Assembly (NCBI GenBank): GCA_947499955.1
Contig: CANMQI010000007.1
Coordinates: 124,001 to 188,000 of the forward strand
Direction: 5' to 3'
DNA from: an uncultured Granulosicoccus sp.
GTDB lineage: Bacteria; Pseudomonadota; Gammaproteobacteria; Granulosicoccales; Granulosicoccaceae
Length of the DNA: 64,000 nucleotides
Positions 17,659-25,809 of this stretch are shown one piece after another (within the stretch, counting starts at the first letter, position 1; each line of letters begins with the position of its first letter). The notes beneath the pieces are model-generated. The model saw nothing but the letters and a program-made list of their open reading frames with translations, searched no databases and had not been told where the DNA came from. A program made the translations under genes and the position numbers.

Positions 17659-19014
17659 ATGCCAACCCGCGACGAGTTAGTTGATAGCATCCTGTCCTCC
17701 TCTGAAGGGCTTTCGATCGCCGATTTGTTGGCACGACATCCGGATCTGGCTCGGCGGACTGCCCAGCGGTGGCTAAGGGAATTAATGAACAGCGGCCGTG
17801 TCAGGGCTGTTGGCGAAGGTCGCGCGCGTCGGTACTTTACGGCTGGATCATCCGTGCATTCGGCGAATGACCGAGGCGATAACTTCCCCCAATTCATTCC
17901 GATTTCGGCGGATAGTCAGGACATCATCGCCTATATCGATCAGCCACTGATGGGGCGTAGGCCGATCGGTTACCAGCGTGAATTTCTCCAGTCCTATCAA
18001 CCCAATCGAACGCTCTACCTGTCCAAACCTCTGCAGCAGCAACTTCGCAAGATGGGCGACACCGGTCAGACTCAGCTTCCCGCTGGCACTTATGGCCGCG
18101 CAATTCATGATCGCTTGCTTATTGATCTTTCGTGGGCCTCCAGTCATCTTGAAGGTAATACCTACAGTCGTCTGGACACACGCGAGCTGATCGAGAACGG
18201 TCGGATCGCAACCGGCAAGGACGCCGTCGAAACGCAGATGATTCTCAACCACAAGGCGGCCATAGAACTGCTGGTCGACAATGTCGATTCGGTGGGCCTC
18301 GATCGCTTCACGCTGATGAATCTGCACAGCGCCTTGTCAGAAAATCTATTGCCGAATCCGGCCGACGAAGGTCGATTGCGCCAACACGGTGTGGAAATCG
18401 GAAGGAGCGTGTACCGCCCATTGGCAGTGCCGGCACAAATTGAAGAAATGCTCGATCTGATGCTGGAGAAAGCGAATGCAATCGAGGATGTTTTCGAGCA
18501 GTCATTTTTCATCATGGTTCATTTGCCTTATTTGCAACCTTTCGCAGACGTCAACAAACGAAGTTCTCGACTGGCAGCGAATTTACCCCTGATACGCGCC
18601 AATCTTTGCCCCTTGACCTTTCTGGATGTCCCAGGGAGTGCCTACAGTCGTTCCATGCTTGGCATTTACGAAATGAATCGGGTTGAATTGTTGCGCGACT
18701 TGTTCGTTTGGGCTTACGAGCGATCGACGCAGGAATATCTGGTTATCAAACAGGATCTGGTTGCACCTGATCCGCAGCGATTGGCGTGGCGTGAAGTGAT
18801 AAAAGAGACGATTCGATGTGTGGTTACTCAGCCCGAGAGTGCGCCTCTCGATATCATCAAGGAAGAGCTGTCCCGTCACGAATTGGCAGAAGAGAAGAGG
18901 GATGTAGAAGCACTGATCATTGATGAGCTTCGGCGGTTGCACACGGGCGTTCTGGCTCGCTATGGGCTGCGGCCTTCTGAATATGTTGCCTGGCAGTCAC
19001 GCCAGAAAGGGTGA
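17659..19014 (+). CDS. Winged-helix Fic-family protein with His-to-Gln motif change
   Basis: Residues 1-55 form a winged-helix DNA-binding region (DELVDSILSSSEGLSIADLL to RYF). A Fic domain follows, with an inhibitory-helix motif SSHLEG near residue 160 and a core motif near residue 291 reading LQPFADVNKRSSR. Canonical Fic AMP-transferases have HPFxxGN(G/K)R; here the catalytic His is Gln and the first Gly is Val, so ordinary AMPylation is doubtful. ATG 17659 is preferred over the upstream ATG 17578 because the latter lies inside the operator array and would add a compositionally odd tail. The gene is flanked on both sides by helicase-gene fragments, so it was probably inserted into, or recombined next to, another helicase copy. 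Confidence 0.85.
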   Translation: MPTRDELVDSILSSSEGLSIADLLARHPDLARRTAQRWLRELMNSGRVRAVGEGRARRYFTAGSSVHSANDRGDNFPQFIPISADSQDIIAYIDQPLMGRRPIGYQREFLQSYQPNRTLYLSKPLQQQLRKMGDTGQTQLPAGTYGRAIHDRLLIDLSWASSHLEGNTYSRLDTRELIENGRIATGKDAVETQMILNHKAAIELLVDNVDSVGLDRFTLMNLHSALSENLLPNPADEGRLRQHGVEIGRSVYRPLAVPAQIEEMLDLMLEKANAIEDVFEQSFFIMVHLPYLQPFADVNKRSSRLAANLPLIRANLCPLTFLDVPGSAYSRSMLGIYEMNRVELLRDLFVWAYERSTQEYLVIKQDLVAPDPQRLAWREVIKETIRCVVTQPESAPLDIIKEELSRHELAEEKRDVEALIIDELRRLHTGVLARYGLRPSEYVAWQSRQKG

Positions 19015-19110
19015 GAGCGGATAATTTCAGGGAACTCGAAGTATCAGTGATCCCCAGGGTGTTTTTTGGGAGATCAAGCATGTGCCTACCGACCAAGGAT
19101 CGCGGCCCTG

Positions 19111-19312
19111 TGATGGCCGCTGCCGCTCTGTCATCGGGTGTCACCGAGGCCAGGGTGCGTGATACCCATTTCCCGACCAGCTCGCCGACTCGGTCGGGGA
19201 GTTCTGCAGGGTCTACCTGCTTGATGTCTGGTGCCAGGCGCGCTTGAGCAAGCTCGCTGAGCTGCTGATGCAGTTGCTGGTTGATCAGCTGATCGTAGAG
19301 GCCAGCTGATCA
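19111..19312 (-). pseudogene. 5' fragment of the DUF3427-helicase gene, right of Fic
   Basis: This stretch aligns with the helicase gene around 16400-16600 (about residues 14-80), including the block encoding DRAGELVGKWV-like sequence and the LYDQLI region. It is interrupted and lacks the rest of the gene. With the 17189-17360 fragment it brackets the Fic gene. Confidence 0.65.
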
Positions 19313-19673
19313 TGGCGCTTGCTTATCTCAGGGCGTCCGTGCTCCCGCCAGGCTCTCAGTTGAGTGACAAGTCGAGAATCGAGTACGGTTCGTACATCAG
19401 TCCGGCCAGCTACAGACACCTGCCAGCCGATCTTGTCTCGGTGCGGAACGTCGTCACTGTCACGAAAGGTCAAGACGCCGTGATTCAATGGTGCCCACTT
19501 ATGGTGGCTCCATCAAGGAAGCGCGGCATGGGGTCGGAGGGTGCATTCGGTGTCCCGAACGGTGTCCCGGACGGTATCCCGAAAACTTGCTGGCGCTAAG
19601 TTTCCGCTAATTCTCGTTCCCTAGAATGATCTCAACTGCACAACGGCAGTGTCACGAGAACAGGAAATAATTC
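19313..19673. other. Unassigned spacer
   Basis: Short frames on both strands here match nothing I recognise and lack good ribosome sites. Near 19550 a 12-bp unit, CGGTGTCCCGAA, is repeated three times with small changes. The end of the stretch carries an AGGA ribosome site for the PepSY gene. Confidence 0.4.
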
Positions 19674-20174
19674 ATGAACCGGACTACAGGACGCACAATT
19701 ACCGCGGGTACAGGTATCGCTTCACTGGCATTGCTTGTCGCCATGGCGCAGGCCGATTCACTCAACAAAATGCAGTTCCAGAACCTGGGTCTGGGCATCG
19801 ATGATGCGACGGCCATTGCGCTGACATCGGTCGCCGGCGACATCATCGAAGCCGAGCTGGAGATCGAGCGCAACCGACCGGTCTGGGAGATAGACATCGT
19901 GGATGAATCGAATGGCGTCATCAGCCTGGAGATAGATGGCGAATCCGGTGACATCCTCAGTTCCGAACGCTCGGATGATACGGCCCCTGCCATGGCTGAT
20001 CAGATCAAGATCGACAGGGCCATCGAGCTGGTCAGGGCCATGGAGAACGGTGATATTACAGCCATGGAGATAGACGAGACCAATGGCGACATGGTCTGGG
20101 AAGTTGAAGCCGTTCTGGCAGATGGCACAGCTTCGACATTCCGCGTCGATGCGCAGACCGGTGAGCTTCTGTAG
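19674..20174 (+). CDS. Secreted PepSY-domain protein
   Basis: The 166-residue product has a signal peptide ending near residue 27 (VAMAQA). Two PepSY-like repeats follow: one around residues 40-100 (EAELEIERNRPVWEIDI then IDGESGDIL) and one around 110-166 (EIDETNGDMVWEVEA then VDAQTGELL). PepSY domains are thought to act as periplasmic inhibitors or sensors. It is followed by a small membrane protein and a two-component pair on the same strand, an arrangement often seen for PepSY genes controlled by PhoP/QseB-like regulators, so it may belong to their regulon. AGGA lies 9 nt before the ATG. Confidence 0.85.
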   Translation: MNRTTGRTITAGTGIASLALLVAMAQADSLNKMQFQNLGLGIDDATAIALTSVAGDIIEAELEIERNRPVWEIDIVDESNGVISLEIDGESGDILSSERSDDTAPAMADQIKIDRAIELVRAMENGDITAMEIDETNGDMVWEVEAVLADGTASTFRVDAQTGELL

Positions 20175-20274
20175 TTCGCGGCCAGACAGTGCAACTCTGT
20201 GGACAAGCTCATTGACCCTTGAGCTCGCCGCCTCCAACACATGACAACATCAATTAAATCAGGAATAACACAAC

Positions 20275-20565
20275 ATGATCAACAGCACTCACACTATCCG
20301 AATCGACGGCAATGACATCAGCCCGGACGATGTCATCAACTCTTTCAGGAATGAACAGGCCGACACGTTCACTCGTTGGGTCGTACGACCTCTGGCCTTA
20401 CTGACGGCCATCGGCATGGGAGCCGCGATGATGATCGCCAGTTTCTTTCTTTTCATGCTTTCGCTCGCCGTGTTGCCACTGCTGGCTGTGTCAGCCTGGG
20501 CATTCAAGCGCAAGCTTGAAAAGGATCTGGCCCGAGCCGATGAACCGTCTTCCGCACAAGCCTGA
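20275..20565 (+). CDS. Small two-helix inner-membrane protein
   Basis: The 96-residue protein has a soluble N-terminal 40 residues and two adjacent hydrophobic segments (about 44-62 and 65-82: TAIGMGAAMMIASFFLFML, AVLPLLAVSAWAF). A basic and acidic C-terminal tail follows. I do not recognise the family. Its stop lies 22 bp before the response-regulator ATG, so it is probably co-transcribed with the two-component genes. Confidence 0.65.
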   Translation: MINSTHTIRIDGNDISPDDVINSFRNEQADTFTRWVVRPLALLTAIGMGAAMMIASFFLFMLSLAVLPLLAVSAWAFKRKLEKDLARADEPSSAQA

Positions 20566-20587
20566 TGCATCGCGTATCATCCACAGC

Positions 20588-21250
20588 ATGCGAATTCTGT
20601 TGGTGGAAGATGATCCGCAAATCGGCTCAGCCATAGCCAGTGCACTCGATGATGCGGGTATGGCGGCTGATTGGATCGAGGACGGGGAGGCCGCACTGGC
20701 GAGCCTGGACGCCGGTGCCTTCGAGCTGGTCCTGCTCGACATCGGCTTGCCGAAAAGAGATGGTCTGAGCGTACTCAGGCAGATTCGGCAGCAGCAGAAC
20801 AGTGTCCCGGTCATCATCATCACGGCCCGGGACGCTGTCGAGGATCGCATTGCAGGACTGGATCTGGGGGCCGATGATTATCTGGTGAAGCCGTTTTCGG
20901 TGGGTGAACTGATGGCTCGCCTGCGCGCAGTTGCGCGCCGTCATGGCGGCAATGCACAACCACTGCTGTCGAACGGTGACATCACGCTGAATCCTGCTGA
21001 CAAGAGCGCCTCATATCTGAATACCGAACTGGTATTGACCGGCAAGGAGTACCGCCTGCTGCATGCATTGCTGGTGACACCAGGGCGGCTGTTTTCCCGA
21101 GAAGAACTCGAAGAGAAGGTCTACAGCTGGGAGGAAGAGGTCAGTAGTAACGCCATCGAGTTTCTCATTCACGGCCTGCGCCTCAAGACCGACAAGAGTG
21201 CCATCAAGAATGTCCGCGGACTGGGGTGGATGGTGCCGAAGAATGACTGA
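20588..21250 (+). CDS. OmpR/PhoP-family response regulator
   Basis: The receiver domain occupies residues 1-115, with the acidic pair in MRILLVEDD, the phospho-acceptor Asp in VLLDIGLP, and the conserved Thr and Lys in IIITARD and DYLVKPF. A winged-helix DNA-binding domain follows at 125-220 (LTGKEYRLLHALL to VRGLGWMV). The ATG at 20588 places the receiver start where it belongs; the frame is open further upstream but that part overlaps the preceding gene. It overlaps the histidine kinase gene by 8 bp. PepSY and QseB-like contexts suggest control of envelope genes; the signal is unknown. Confidence 0.93.
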   Translation: MRILLVEDDPQIGSAIASALDDAGMAADWIEDGEAALASLDAGAFELVLLDIGLPKRDGLSVLRQIRQQQNSVPVIIITARDAVEDRIAGLDLGADDYLVKPFSVGELMARLRAVARRHGGNAQPLLSNGDITLNPADKSASYLNTELVLTGKEYRLLHALLVTPGRLFSREELEEKVYSWEEEVSSNAIEFLIHGLRLKTDKSAIKNVRGLGWMVPKND

Positions 21251-22598
21251 GTCGGCAGGCGGCAATCCAAGGCTGACTCGTCGTCTCAAACGCGCGCTGC
21301 TCGCTATTCTTTTTGTTGTACTGGTTTTGGCCACCGGCGCTGCGACCGTAACCTCCTACCTCGAAGCCAGTGATATTCAGGATGAGATTCTGCTTTCGGT
21401 GGCGAAACTGGTAGAAACCAATCAGATGGAGGCTCCGACAGACAGCGATCGCTTCGACGATGATGTCGACGACAGTGCGGTACGATTCTGGCGGCTGGGA
21501 AGCAGGAACAGGCACGGTATCAATTTCGACAAGACGCTTAATGCCGGTTTCCATACGCTGCGTGAAGACGGCGACTTCTGGCGAATCTATGTCACACGGG
21601 AAAATCGTGGCAGGCAGAAGTATGTGGTTGCGCAGAAGCTGGACGTCAGCGCTGAGATCGCACTGAACAGTGCCAAGACGACGGCCTTGCCCTTGTTGTT
21701 GCTCTTCCTGCTGGTACCTTTGCTGGTGAGTCTGGTAGTTCGGCACAGCTTCAAGCCACTCAATGATCTGACCACCCGACTGGGCAACAGCGACGCCTTG
21801 CAGCTCGATGTAGCCAACAGAGACCGCATTCCGGTCGAAGTGATGCCCTTCGTTTCGGCCATCGATTCCTTGCTGGAAAAGAACGAGGCGCACAACCAGC
21901 GACAGCGTCGCTTCATCGCGGATGCCGCACATGAACTGCGCACACCCATTACCGCGCTGTCGCTGGAGATCGACAATGTGCAATCTGCCAGAAGCGAAGC
22001 GAGCAAGCATCAACGCCAGGCAGCGTTGTCGCGCAGCGTCGATCGATTGCAGCGCCTGGTGAATCAATTGCTGGATCTGGCGCGTGCGCAATCGGGCCTG
22101 ACCCGCGATGAAGCCGTCGTCAGTCTTGATGAAATGGTGAGAACCCAGATTGCCGATGTCTACCCATTGGTCGAAAGGCGATCCATCAACCTGGAAGTGA
22201 CACGTATTGAGCGGGTGCAGCTGAAAGACATCAATCATCAACTTCAGCATGTGGTTCGCAATGCCTTGTCCAACGCGATCAAGTTCACGCCCGACGGTGG
22301 CAGTATCAGCGTCGCCGTGTTCAGCGAAGGCATGGATGCGGACGCGGTCCCGGATGCGGTACCGCACGCGGTGTTCTGTGTGTCGGATACCGGACCCGGT
22401 GTGCCTGAGGAACAGCTTGAACGATTGCACCAGCCATTCTATCGGCCAGAAGGGCAAGCCAGTGGTCAAGGCGCGGGCCTGGGTCTGGCCATCTGTCACG
22501 AGATTGCCACCCAACTCGATGGCCGTGTGAGCTTGTCCAATGTAGAGCCGAGCGGTTTCCGGTTCTGTTATCGGCAGGCGAAGGTTGAGACTCCTTGA
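21243..22598 (+). CDS. Membrane histidine kinase of the two-component pair
   Basis: The 451-residue sensor has two membrane helices (about residues 15-38 and 140-165) around a periplasmic sensing domain of about 100 residues. A HAMP-like linker follows, then the dimerisation box DAAHELRTPITAL with the phospho-His near residue 231. The ATPase domain carries the N box NALSNAIKFT and glycine boxes DTGPGVPEEQL and GLGLAICHEI. It phosphorylates the regulator encoded just upstream. The ATG at 21243 is preferred over an in-frame ATG at 21198 because it gives the usual coupled overlap. Confidence 0.92.
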   Translation: MTESAGGNPRLTRRLKRALLAILFVVLVLATGAATVTSYLEASDIQDEILLSVAKLVETNQMEAPTDSDRFDDDVDDSAVRFWRLGSRNRHGINFDKTLNAGFHTLREDGDFWRIYVTRENRGRQKYVVAQKLDVSAEIALNSAKTTALPLLLLFLLVPLLVSLVVRHSFKPLNDLTTRLGNSDALQLDVANRDRIPVEVMPFVSAIDSLLEKNEAHNQRQRRFIADAAHELRTPITALSLEIDNVQSARSEASKHQRQAALSRSVDRLQRLVNQLLDLARAQSGLTRDEAVVSLDEMVRTQIADVYPLVERRSINLEVTRIERVQLKDINHQLQHVVRNALSNAIKFTPDGGSISVAVFSEGMDADAVPDAVPHAVFCVSDTGPGVPEEQLERLHQPFYRPEGQASGQGAGLGLAICHEIATQLDGRVSLSNVEPSGFRFCYRQAKVETP

Positions 22599-22638
22599 AA
22601 TTCTGTCGCGCCACCGCTTTGATGACGTGGTCGAGACC

Positions 22639-22689
22639 CGGCAGACGGCAGACGGCAGACGGCAGACGGCAGACGGCAGACAGCAGACG
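22639..22689. repeat. Heptanucleotide tandem repeat (GGCAGAC)
   Basis: The 7-bp unit GGCAGAC is repeated about five times perfectly, plus one variant (AGCAGAC), just after the kinase gene. Because it sits between genes it would alter spacing, not a reading frame. Slippage would make its length variable. Confidence 0.85.
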
Positions 22690-22785
22690 GGTAGCTGAAG
22701 GTAGTGCTCGCGAGCCGGAGATTTCACGATCTTCAACAGTAAGCTCCTCTATACTCAGCGAGGTTTCAGAGAAAAGGGTTACCCG

Positions 22786-23955
22786 ATGGCAGGATATTTC
22801 CCGTGTATCACAGGAACCGCGCTGGCCGCGTTTCTGGTTTTTCCAGCCTACGCACAACCGGAACACGACGGTCCCCCGCCGATGTCGGAGGAAGATCAGG
22901 CCCTGAGTGACGCGCTGCAGAGCCGCATGGGGGATACCAGTACCCTGATGGAGAGCGTACCGATTCCCGACAGTGTCGCCGACTGTGGGGACTCGCCAGG
23001 CTATGAGCGAATGCTGTGCCTGATCGAGCTGCTGAAGGCGGATGTCTCTGAAGACAATCTTGAACGACTCCAATTGGCCTATTCCCGAACTGAGGCAGAG
23101 TATTGGAGCAATTTGCCCGCAGGCGCCTTTCCGAAACGACCGGGCGTTCTGTTGGGCGAGTTGAACACCGAGCAGCTTGGTCTTGTGAAGGCGATCATGA
23201 TGGAGGCCACAAGCCATGAGGCCGACGAAGGCTTCGATGAGATGATCCAGACTCTGAATGCCGATGATTACATCAACACGGTGAGTACCGACTACAAGGC
23301 CGGGTATTCCTCATTCAACACCAAATTTGCCTTCCTTGGCACGCCCGGGTCTACTGGTACCTGGGAGTTGTATTATGGCGGGCATCACATGGCCTTCGCC
23401 AACACCTACATCGACGGCAAGCTGGCAGGGGCGACACCGTCCTTCCGGGGTGTCGAACCCTTCCCGTATTTCGAGATGAATGGCAGGGTCAACGTACCGC
23501 TTACGCAGGAGCGCGACGCTTTTGCAACGCTGCTCAGTGCGCTCTCGGACGATCAGCGTGTCGCCGCCGGTCTGGAAGGAACCTATCGCGATATCCTTGC
23601 CGGACCACAGGCTGACGATGCCATTCCGGACACCTTCGAAGGCCTGCAAGTCTCTGAGCTGGATGAAGAACAGACGGCGCTGCTCCTGGCTGCAATTGAA
23701 ACCTATGTGGGTGATATTTCCGAGGTAGAGGCCGCTGCCTATATGGAAAAATACACGGCCGAGCTGTCGGACACCTACCTTGGCTTTTCCGGCACGCCGC
23801 AGATGAGCGCAGAAGACGACTATGTACGAGTGCACGGTCCTTCTCTCTGGATCGAGTTCTCGTTGCAATCGAACAAATCCACCGAGAAAGTTGGCAACCA
23901 TCCGCATTCGGTCTGGCGGGATCTGACGGACGACTACGGCGGGCAGATTGAATGA
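22786..23955 (+). CDS. DUF3500 family secreted protein
   Basis: The 389-residue product has a signal peptide ending FPAYA (about residue 23). The body has the DUF3500 hallmarks: a YYGGHHMAFANTYIDGK block near residue 200, the PSFRGVEPF segment directly after it, and a C-terminal VHGPSLWIEFSLQ then HPHSVWRDLTDDYGG. The histidines in GGHH, VHGP and HPHS could bind a metal. The biochemical role of the family is not known to me. The stop overlaps the start of the next gene (ATGA), so the two are coupled. Confidence 0.88.
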   Translation: MAGYFPCITGTALAAFLVFPAYAQPEHDGPPPMSEEDQALSDALQSRMGDTSTLMESVPIPDSVADCGDSPGYERMLCLIELLKADVSEDNLERLQLAYSRTEAEYWSNLPAGAFPKRPGVLLGELNTEQLGLVKAIMMEATSHEADEGFDEMIQTLNADDYINTVSTDYKAGYSSFNTKFAFLGTPGSTGTWELYYGGHHMAFANTYIDGKLAGATPSFRGVEPFPYFEMNGRVNVPLTQERDAFATLLSALSDDQRVAAGLEGTYRDILAGPQADDAIPDTFEGLQVSELDEEQTALLLAAIETYVGDISEVEAAAYMEKYTAELSDTYLGFSGTPQMSAEDDYVRVHGPSLWIEFSLQSNKSTEKVGNHPHSVWRDLTDDYGGQIE

Positions 23956-24521
23956 CATGGCGCATTGCCTGGCACACAGGCTTGCTCGCTTTGTCTGTTC
24001 TTGCTTCAGGCTCGGGGGCGGTACTGGCGCATGCCTTGCCCGGTAGTGTACTTCTGCTGCAACCGCAAGAAGCAGGCTTGCAGCTCACTATCCAGTTTCC
24101 GCTGGAGGACCTCCTCATCGCTGCCCCTGAGCTTGCAGCGCTGGAGGAGGAGAAGGACGAAGAACCGTTAAGACCCGCGACTACCGAGCGTTTGAATCGG
24201 TATATTCAGCGTCATCTGTCACTGACTGAAAACGACACTACGCTGCCTCTGACGCTCGCTGACGTGCGATTGCAGAGTACGTACGAGGAGAGCGTGGGTC
24301 ATTTCATGTTGGTGGTGAGCCAGTGGACTGTGGCGAACGTCACGAGCAAATCTGCGTCTCTCGTACTGAACTATGACGCGGTGATGCACGAGGTGCGTAA
24401 TCACCGTGCCACAGTGCAATGGCTGGCACGGGATGGGGCCCTACGACAGGTCGCAGAGTTCGGCTTGTCTCGCACCGCGGATGGCGTCTTGCTGGATTCT
24501 CTCGAGGTGGCTACTGATTGA
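23952..24521 (+). CDS. HupE/UreJ-type N-terminal domain protein
   Basis: The protein has a signal peptide followed by HALPGSVLLLQPQEAGLQL and later LNYDAVMHEVRNHRATVQWL. This matches the extracytoplasmic N-terminal region found in HupE/UreJ-type proteins and their neighbours. The metal-transport membrane domain that usually follows, in the same or the next gene, is absent; the sequence after 24521 is the start of the accessory island. The gene is therefore either a stand-alone periplasmic partner of the DUF3500 protein or the intact part of an operon cut at the island border. The alignment to HupE is from memory of the motif. Confidence 0.6.
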   Translation: MTWRIAWHTGLLALSVLASGSGAVLAHALPGSVLLLQPQEAGLQLTIQFPLEDLLIAAPELAALEEEKDEEPLRPATTERLNRYIQRHLSLTENDTTLPLTLADVRLQSTYEESVGHFMLVVSQWTVANVTSKSASLVLNYDAVMHEVRNHRATVQWLARDGALRQVAEFGLSRTADGVLLDSLEVATD

Positions 24522-24809
24522 CCCTGTCAAGCCCCTCCACAATCGGCTGCTGAGGAAGGTGTTCAGTTTCAGCATGAGAAAATGTTCTTTCAGTGCAAGC
24601 CAGTTGCCAGTCCCTTGTCGACATCATGACCACCATCAGAGGTATGCGAGTGAAGAGCTGAGTCGTTGTGGTACGAGGATAGACGCAGTTTGTTGGGCTT
24701 GTGCCTGAGCGCGTTTTCCCAAAGCTGCCAAGTAATCAAGTTTATAGTGTCGCTTTGCTGGAGGGGTGCTGCTAGTGCAAGTGATATGTGTGGCAGGAGG
24801 GGAGGACGT

Positions 24810-24983
24810 ATGCAAGTTGCTCTTCGCACCTTGCGGTTCAGAATCCGCCCCGGTTTGCATCTGGGCGCGTTTACGGCGAATAGCGCCGTAGAATACGCGA
24901 TGTCTGAACTGGTGAAGGATTCTTGCCTGTCGCTGACCAGGAAATCCTGTGTCCCGTTTCGCCTTGTGGGGCAGCGTTCCTGA
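24810..24983 (+). CDS. Small ORF of unknown function, well-placed ribosome site
   Basis: A 57-codon frame starts at ATG 24810 behind a strong GGAGG-rich stretch 6-12 nt upstream. The product is basic, with RTLRFRIRPGLHLGAF near its start. I do not recognise it. It ends just before the DnaA-box repeat at 24989. The rest of the 24522-25479 gap contains no other convincing gene, and this one may be a remnant. Confidence 0.3.
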   Translation: MQVALRTLRFRIRPGLHLGAFTANSAVEYAMSELVKDSCLSLTRKSCVPFRLVGQRS

Positions 24984-24988
24984 AGCCA

Positions 24989-25120
24989 ACCGTTATCCAC
25001 AAATCCTGTGGATAACCCTGTGGGTGACAGGCGTATAGATGGCCAGAGCGGTGTTTCTGTCATTCTCTCGTCATTCTGTACAAATCTTGAACACCATGGT
25101 GACTTGGCTTTTCTGTCGCT
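24989..25120. repeat. DnaA-box repeat, copy C (left edge of large island)
   Basis: It contains perfect inverted DnaA boxes (TTATCCACA, 5 nt, TGTGGATAA), then GTGGGTGACAGGCGTATAGAT and the CGTCATTCTGTACAAA block shared with copies A and B. It precedes the XRE/YhcG genes. Confidence 0.8.
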
Positions 25121-25479
25121 ATTGATTCTCCGCAGACCGCTAAGATGCTACCAGCCGCAGAGAGCCCCGTTTTCGTTGCCAGGGCGTTGGTTCGGTAAAG
25201 CGCGCCAATATCGTGAAAACCTGCCCAGGCATTAGCGGTTACTCTGGGCTGGCAAGATCAGGCCGGTCATCCGGTCTGGCACGCCGACATTTAAAGTGCC
25301 CAAGTTTCTTATTTTTGCTGAGCGCGGATTGGAAATTTCATTTCAACTGGAAAAATTCAACCATAACTATAAACGCCTGCCAAAATTACCGACTGTAAGG
25401 GCTGCCTTGAGCAATCGATATCGATGTCTGCTTGGCATCCAATCAGGTGCCGCACAGCCACAAGACGGAAGACAGAATC

Positions 25480-25704
25480 ATGATTCGTTGGCACCTGGCC
25501 CGTATGATGGGCGAACACAAGATGCGCATCAGCGATGTCATCCGCGAAACGGGACTCAAACGCAATACGCTCACCCTGATGTACAAGGAAACCGCTCAGA
25601 AGGTGGATCTGGACGCCCTGGACAAGCTCTGTGAGTTGTTCGATTGCGAAGTACGCGAATTACTGGAGCACGTGCCGGGAGCGCACGACGCTCGGAAACA
25701 CTAA
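25480..25704 (+). CDS. XRE-family (HTH_26) transcriptional regulator
   Basis: A 74-residue Cro/CI-type helix-turn-helix protein: MIRWHLARMMGEHKMRISDV, then the recognition segment ETGLKRNTLTLMYKE, and LDALDKLCELFDCEVRELLE. The ATG at 25480 is chosen because it starts exactly at the conserved MIRW; an upstream in-frame ATG adds 16 residues without family support. A purine-rich CGGAAGAC lies 5-10 nt upstream. It is followed at 9 bp by a tiny ORF and then by the YhcG nuclease gene, so it probably controls that operon. Confidence 0.85.
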   Translation: MIRWHLARMMGEHKMRISDVIRETGLKRNTLTLMYKETAQKVDLDALDKLCELFDCEVRELLEHVPGAHDARKH

Positions 25705-25713
25705 GGATTATCC

Positions 25714-25809
25714 ATGGCCATGAAGAAGACCGAACCCTATAAAGCACTGGAGCAAGAGCTGGGGAAGAAAGTGGCCGATCACTCGAAGGCTATGGGGCTG
25801 AAGGTATGA
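25714..25809 (+). CDS. 31-codon ORF coupled to the YhcG-type nuclease gene
   Basis: ATG 25714 follows AAGGAT at 5 nt and encodes MAMKKTEPYKALEQELGKKV plus 11 residues, highly charged and helical. Its stop overlaps the ATG of the nuclease gene (ATGA at 25806-25809), which argues for translation. It may be a leader, a small partner or antitoxin, or a relic: the opening MAMKK is like the start of some HsdM proteins. Confidence 0.5.
   Translation: MAMKKTEPYKALEQELGKKVADHSKAMGLKV

Noticed and set aside
19285..19599. Frames on both strands after the helicase fragment
   Set aside because: They overlap each other, have no recognisable motif, and partly arise from the helicase fragment.
22639..22689. 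CRISPR-like array
   Set aside because: The 7-bp units have no spacers, so this is a simple tandem repeat; the 24-bp array at 16712 has only three units with short, unequal spacers and no cas genes.
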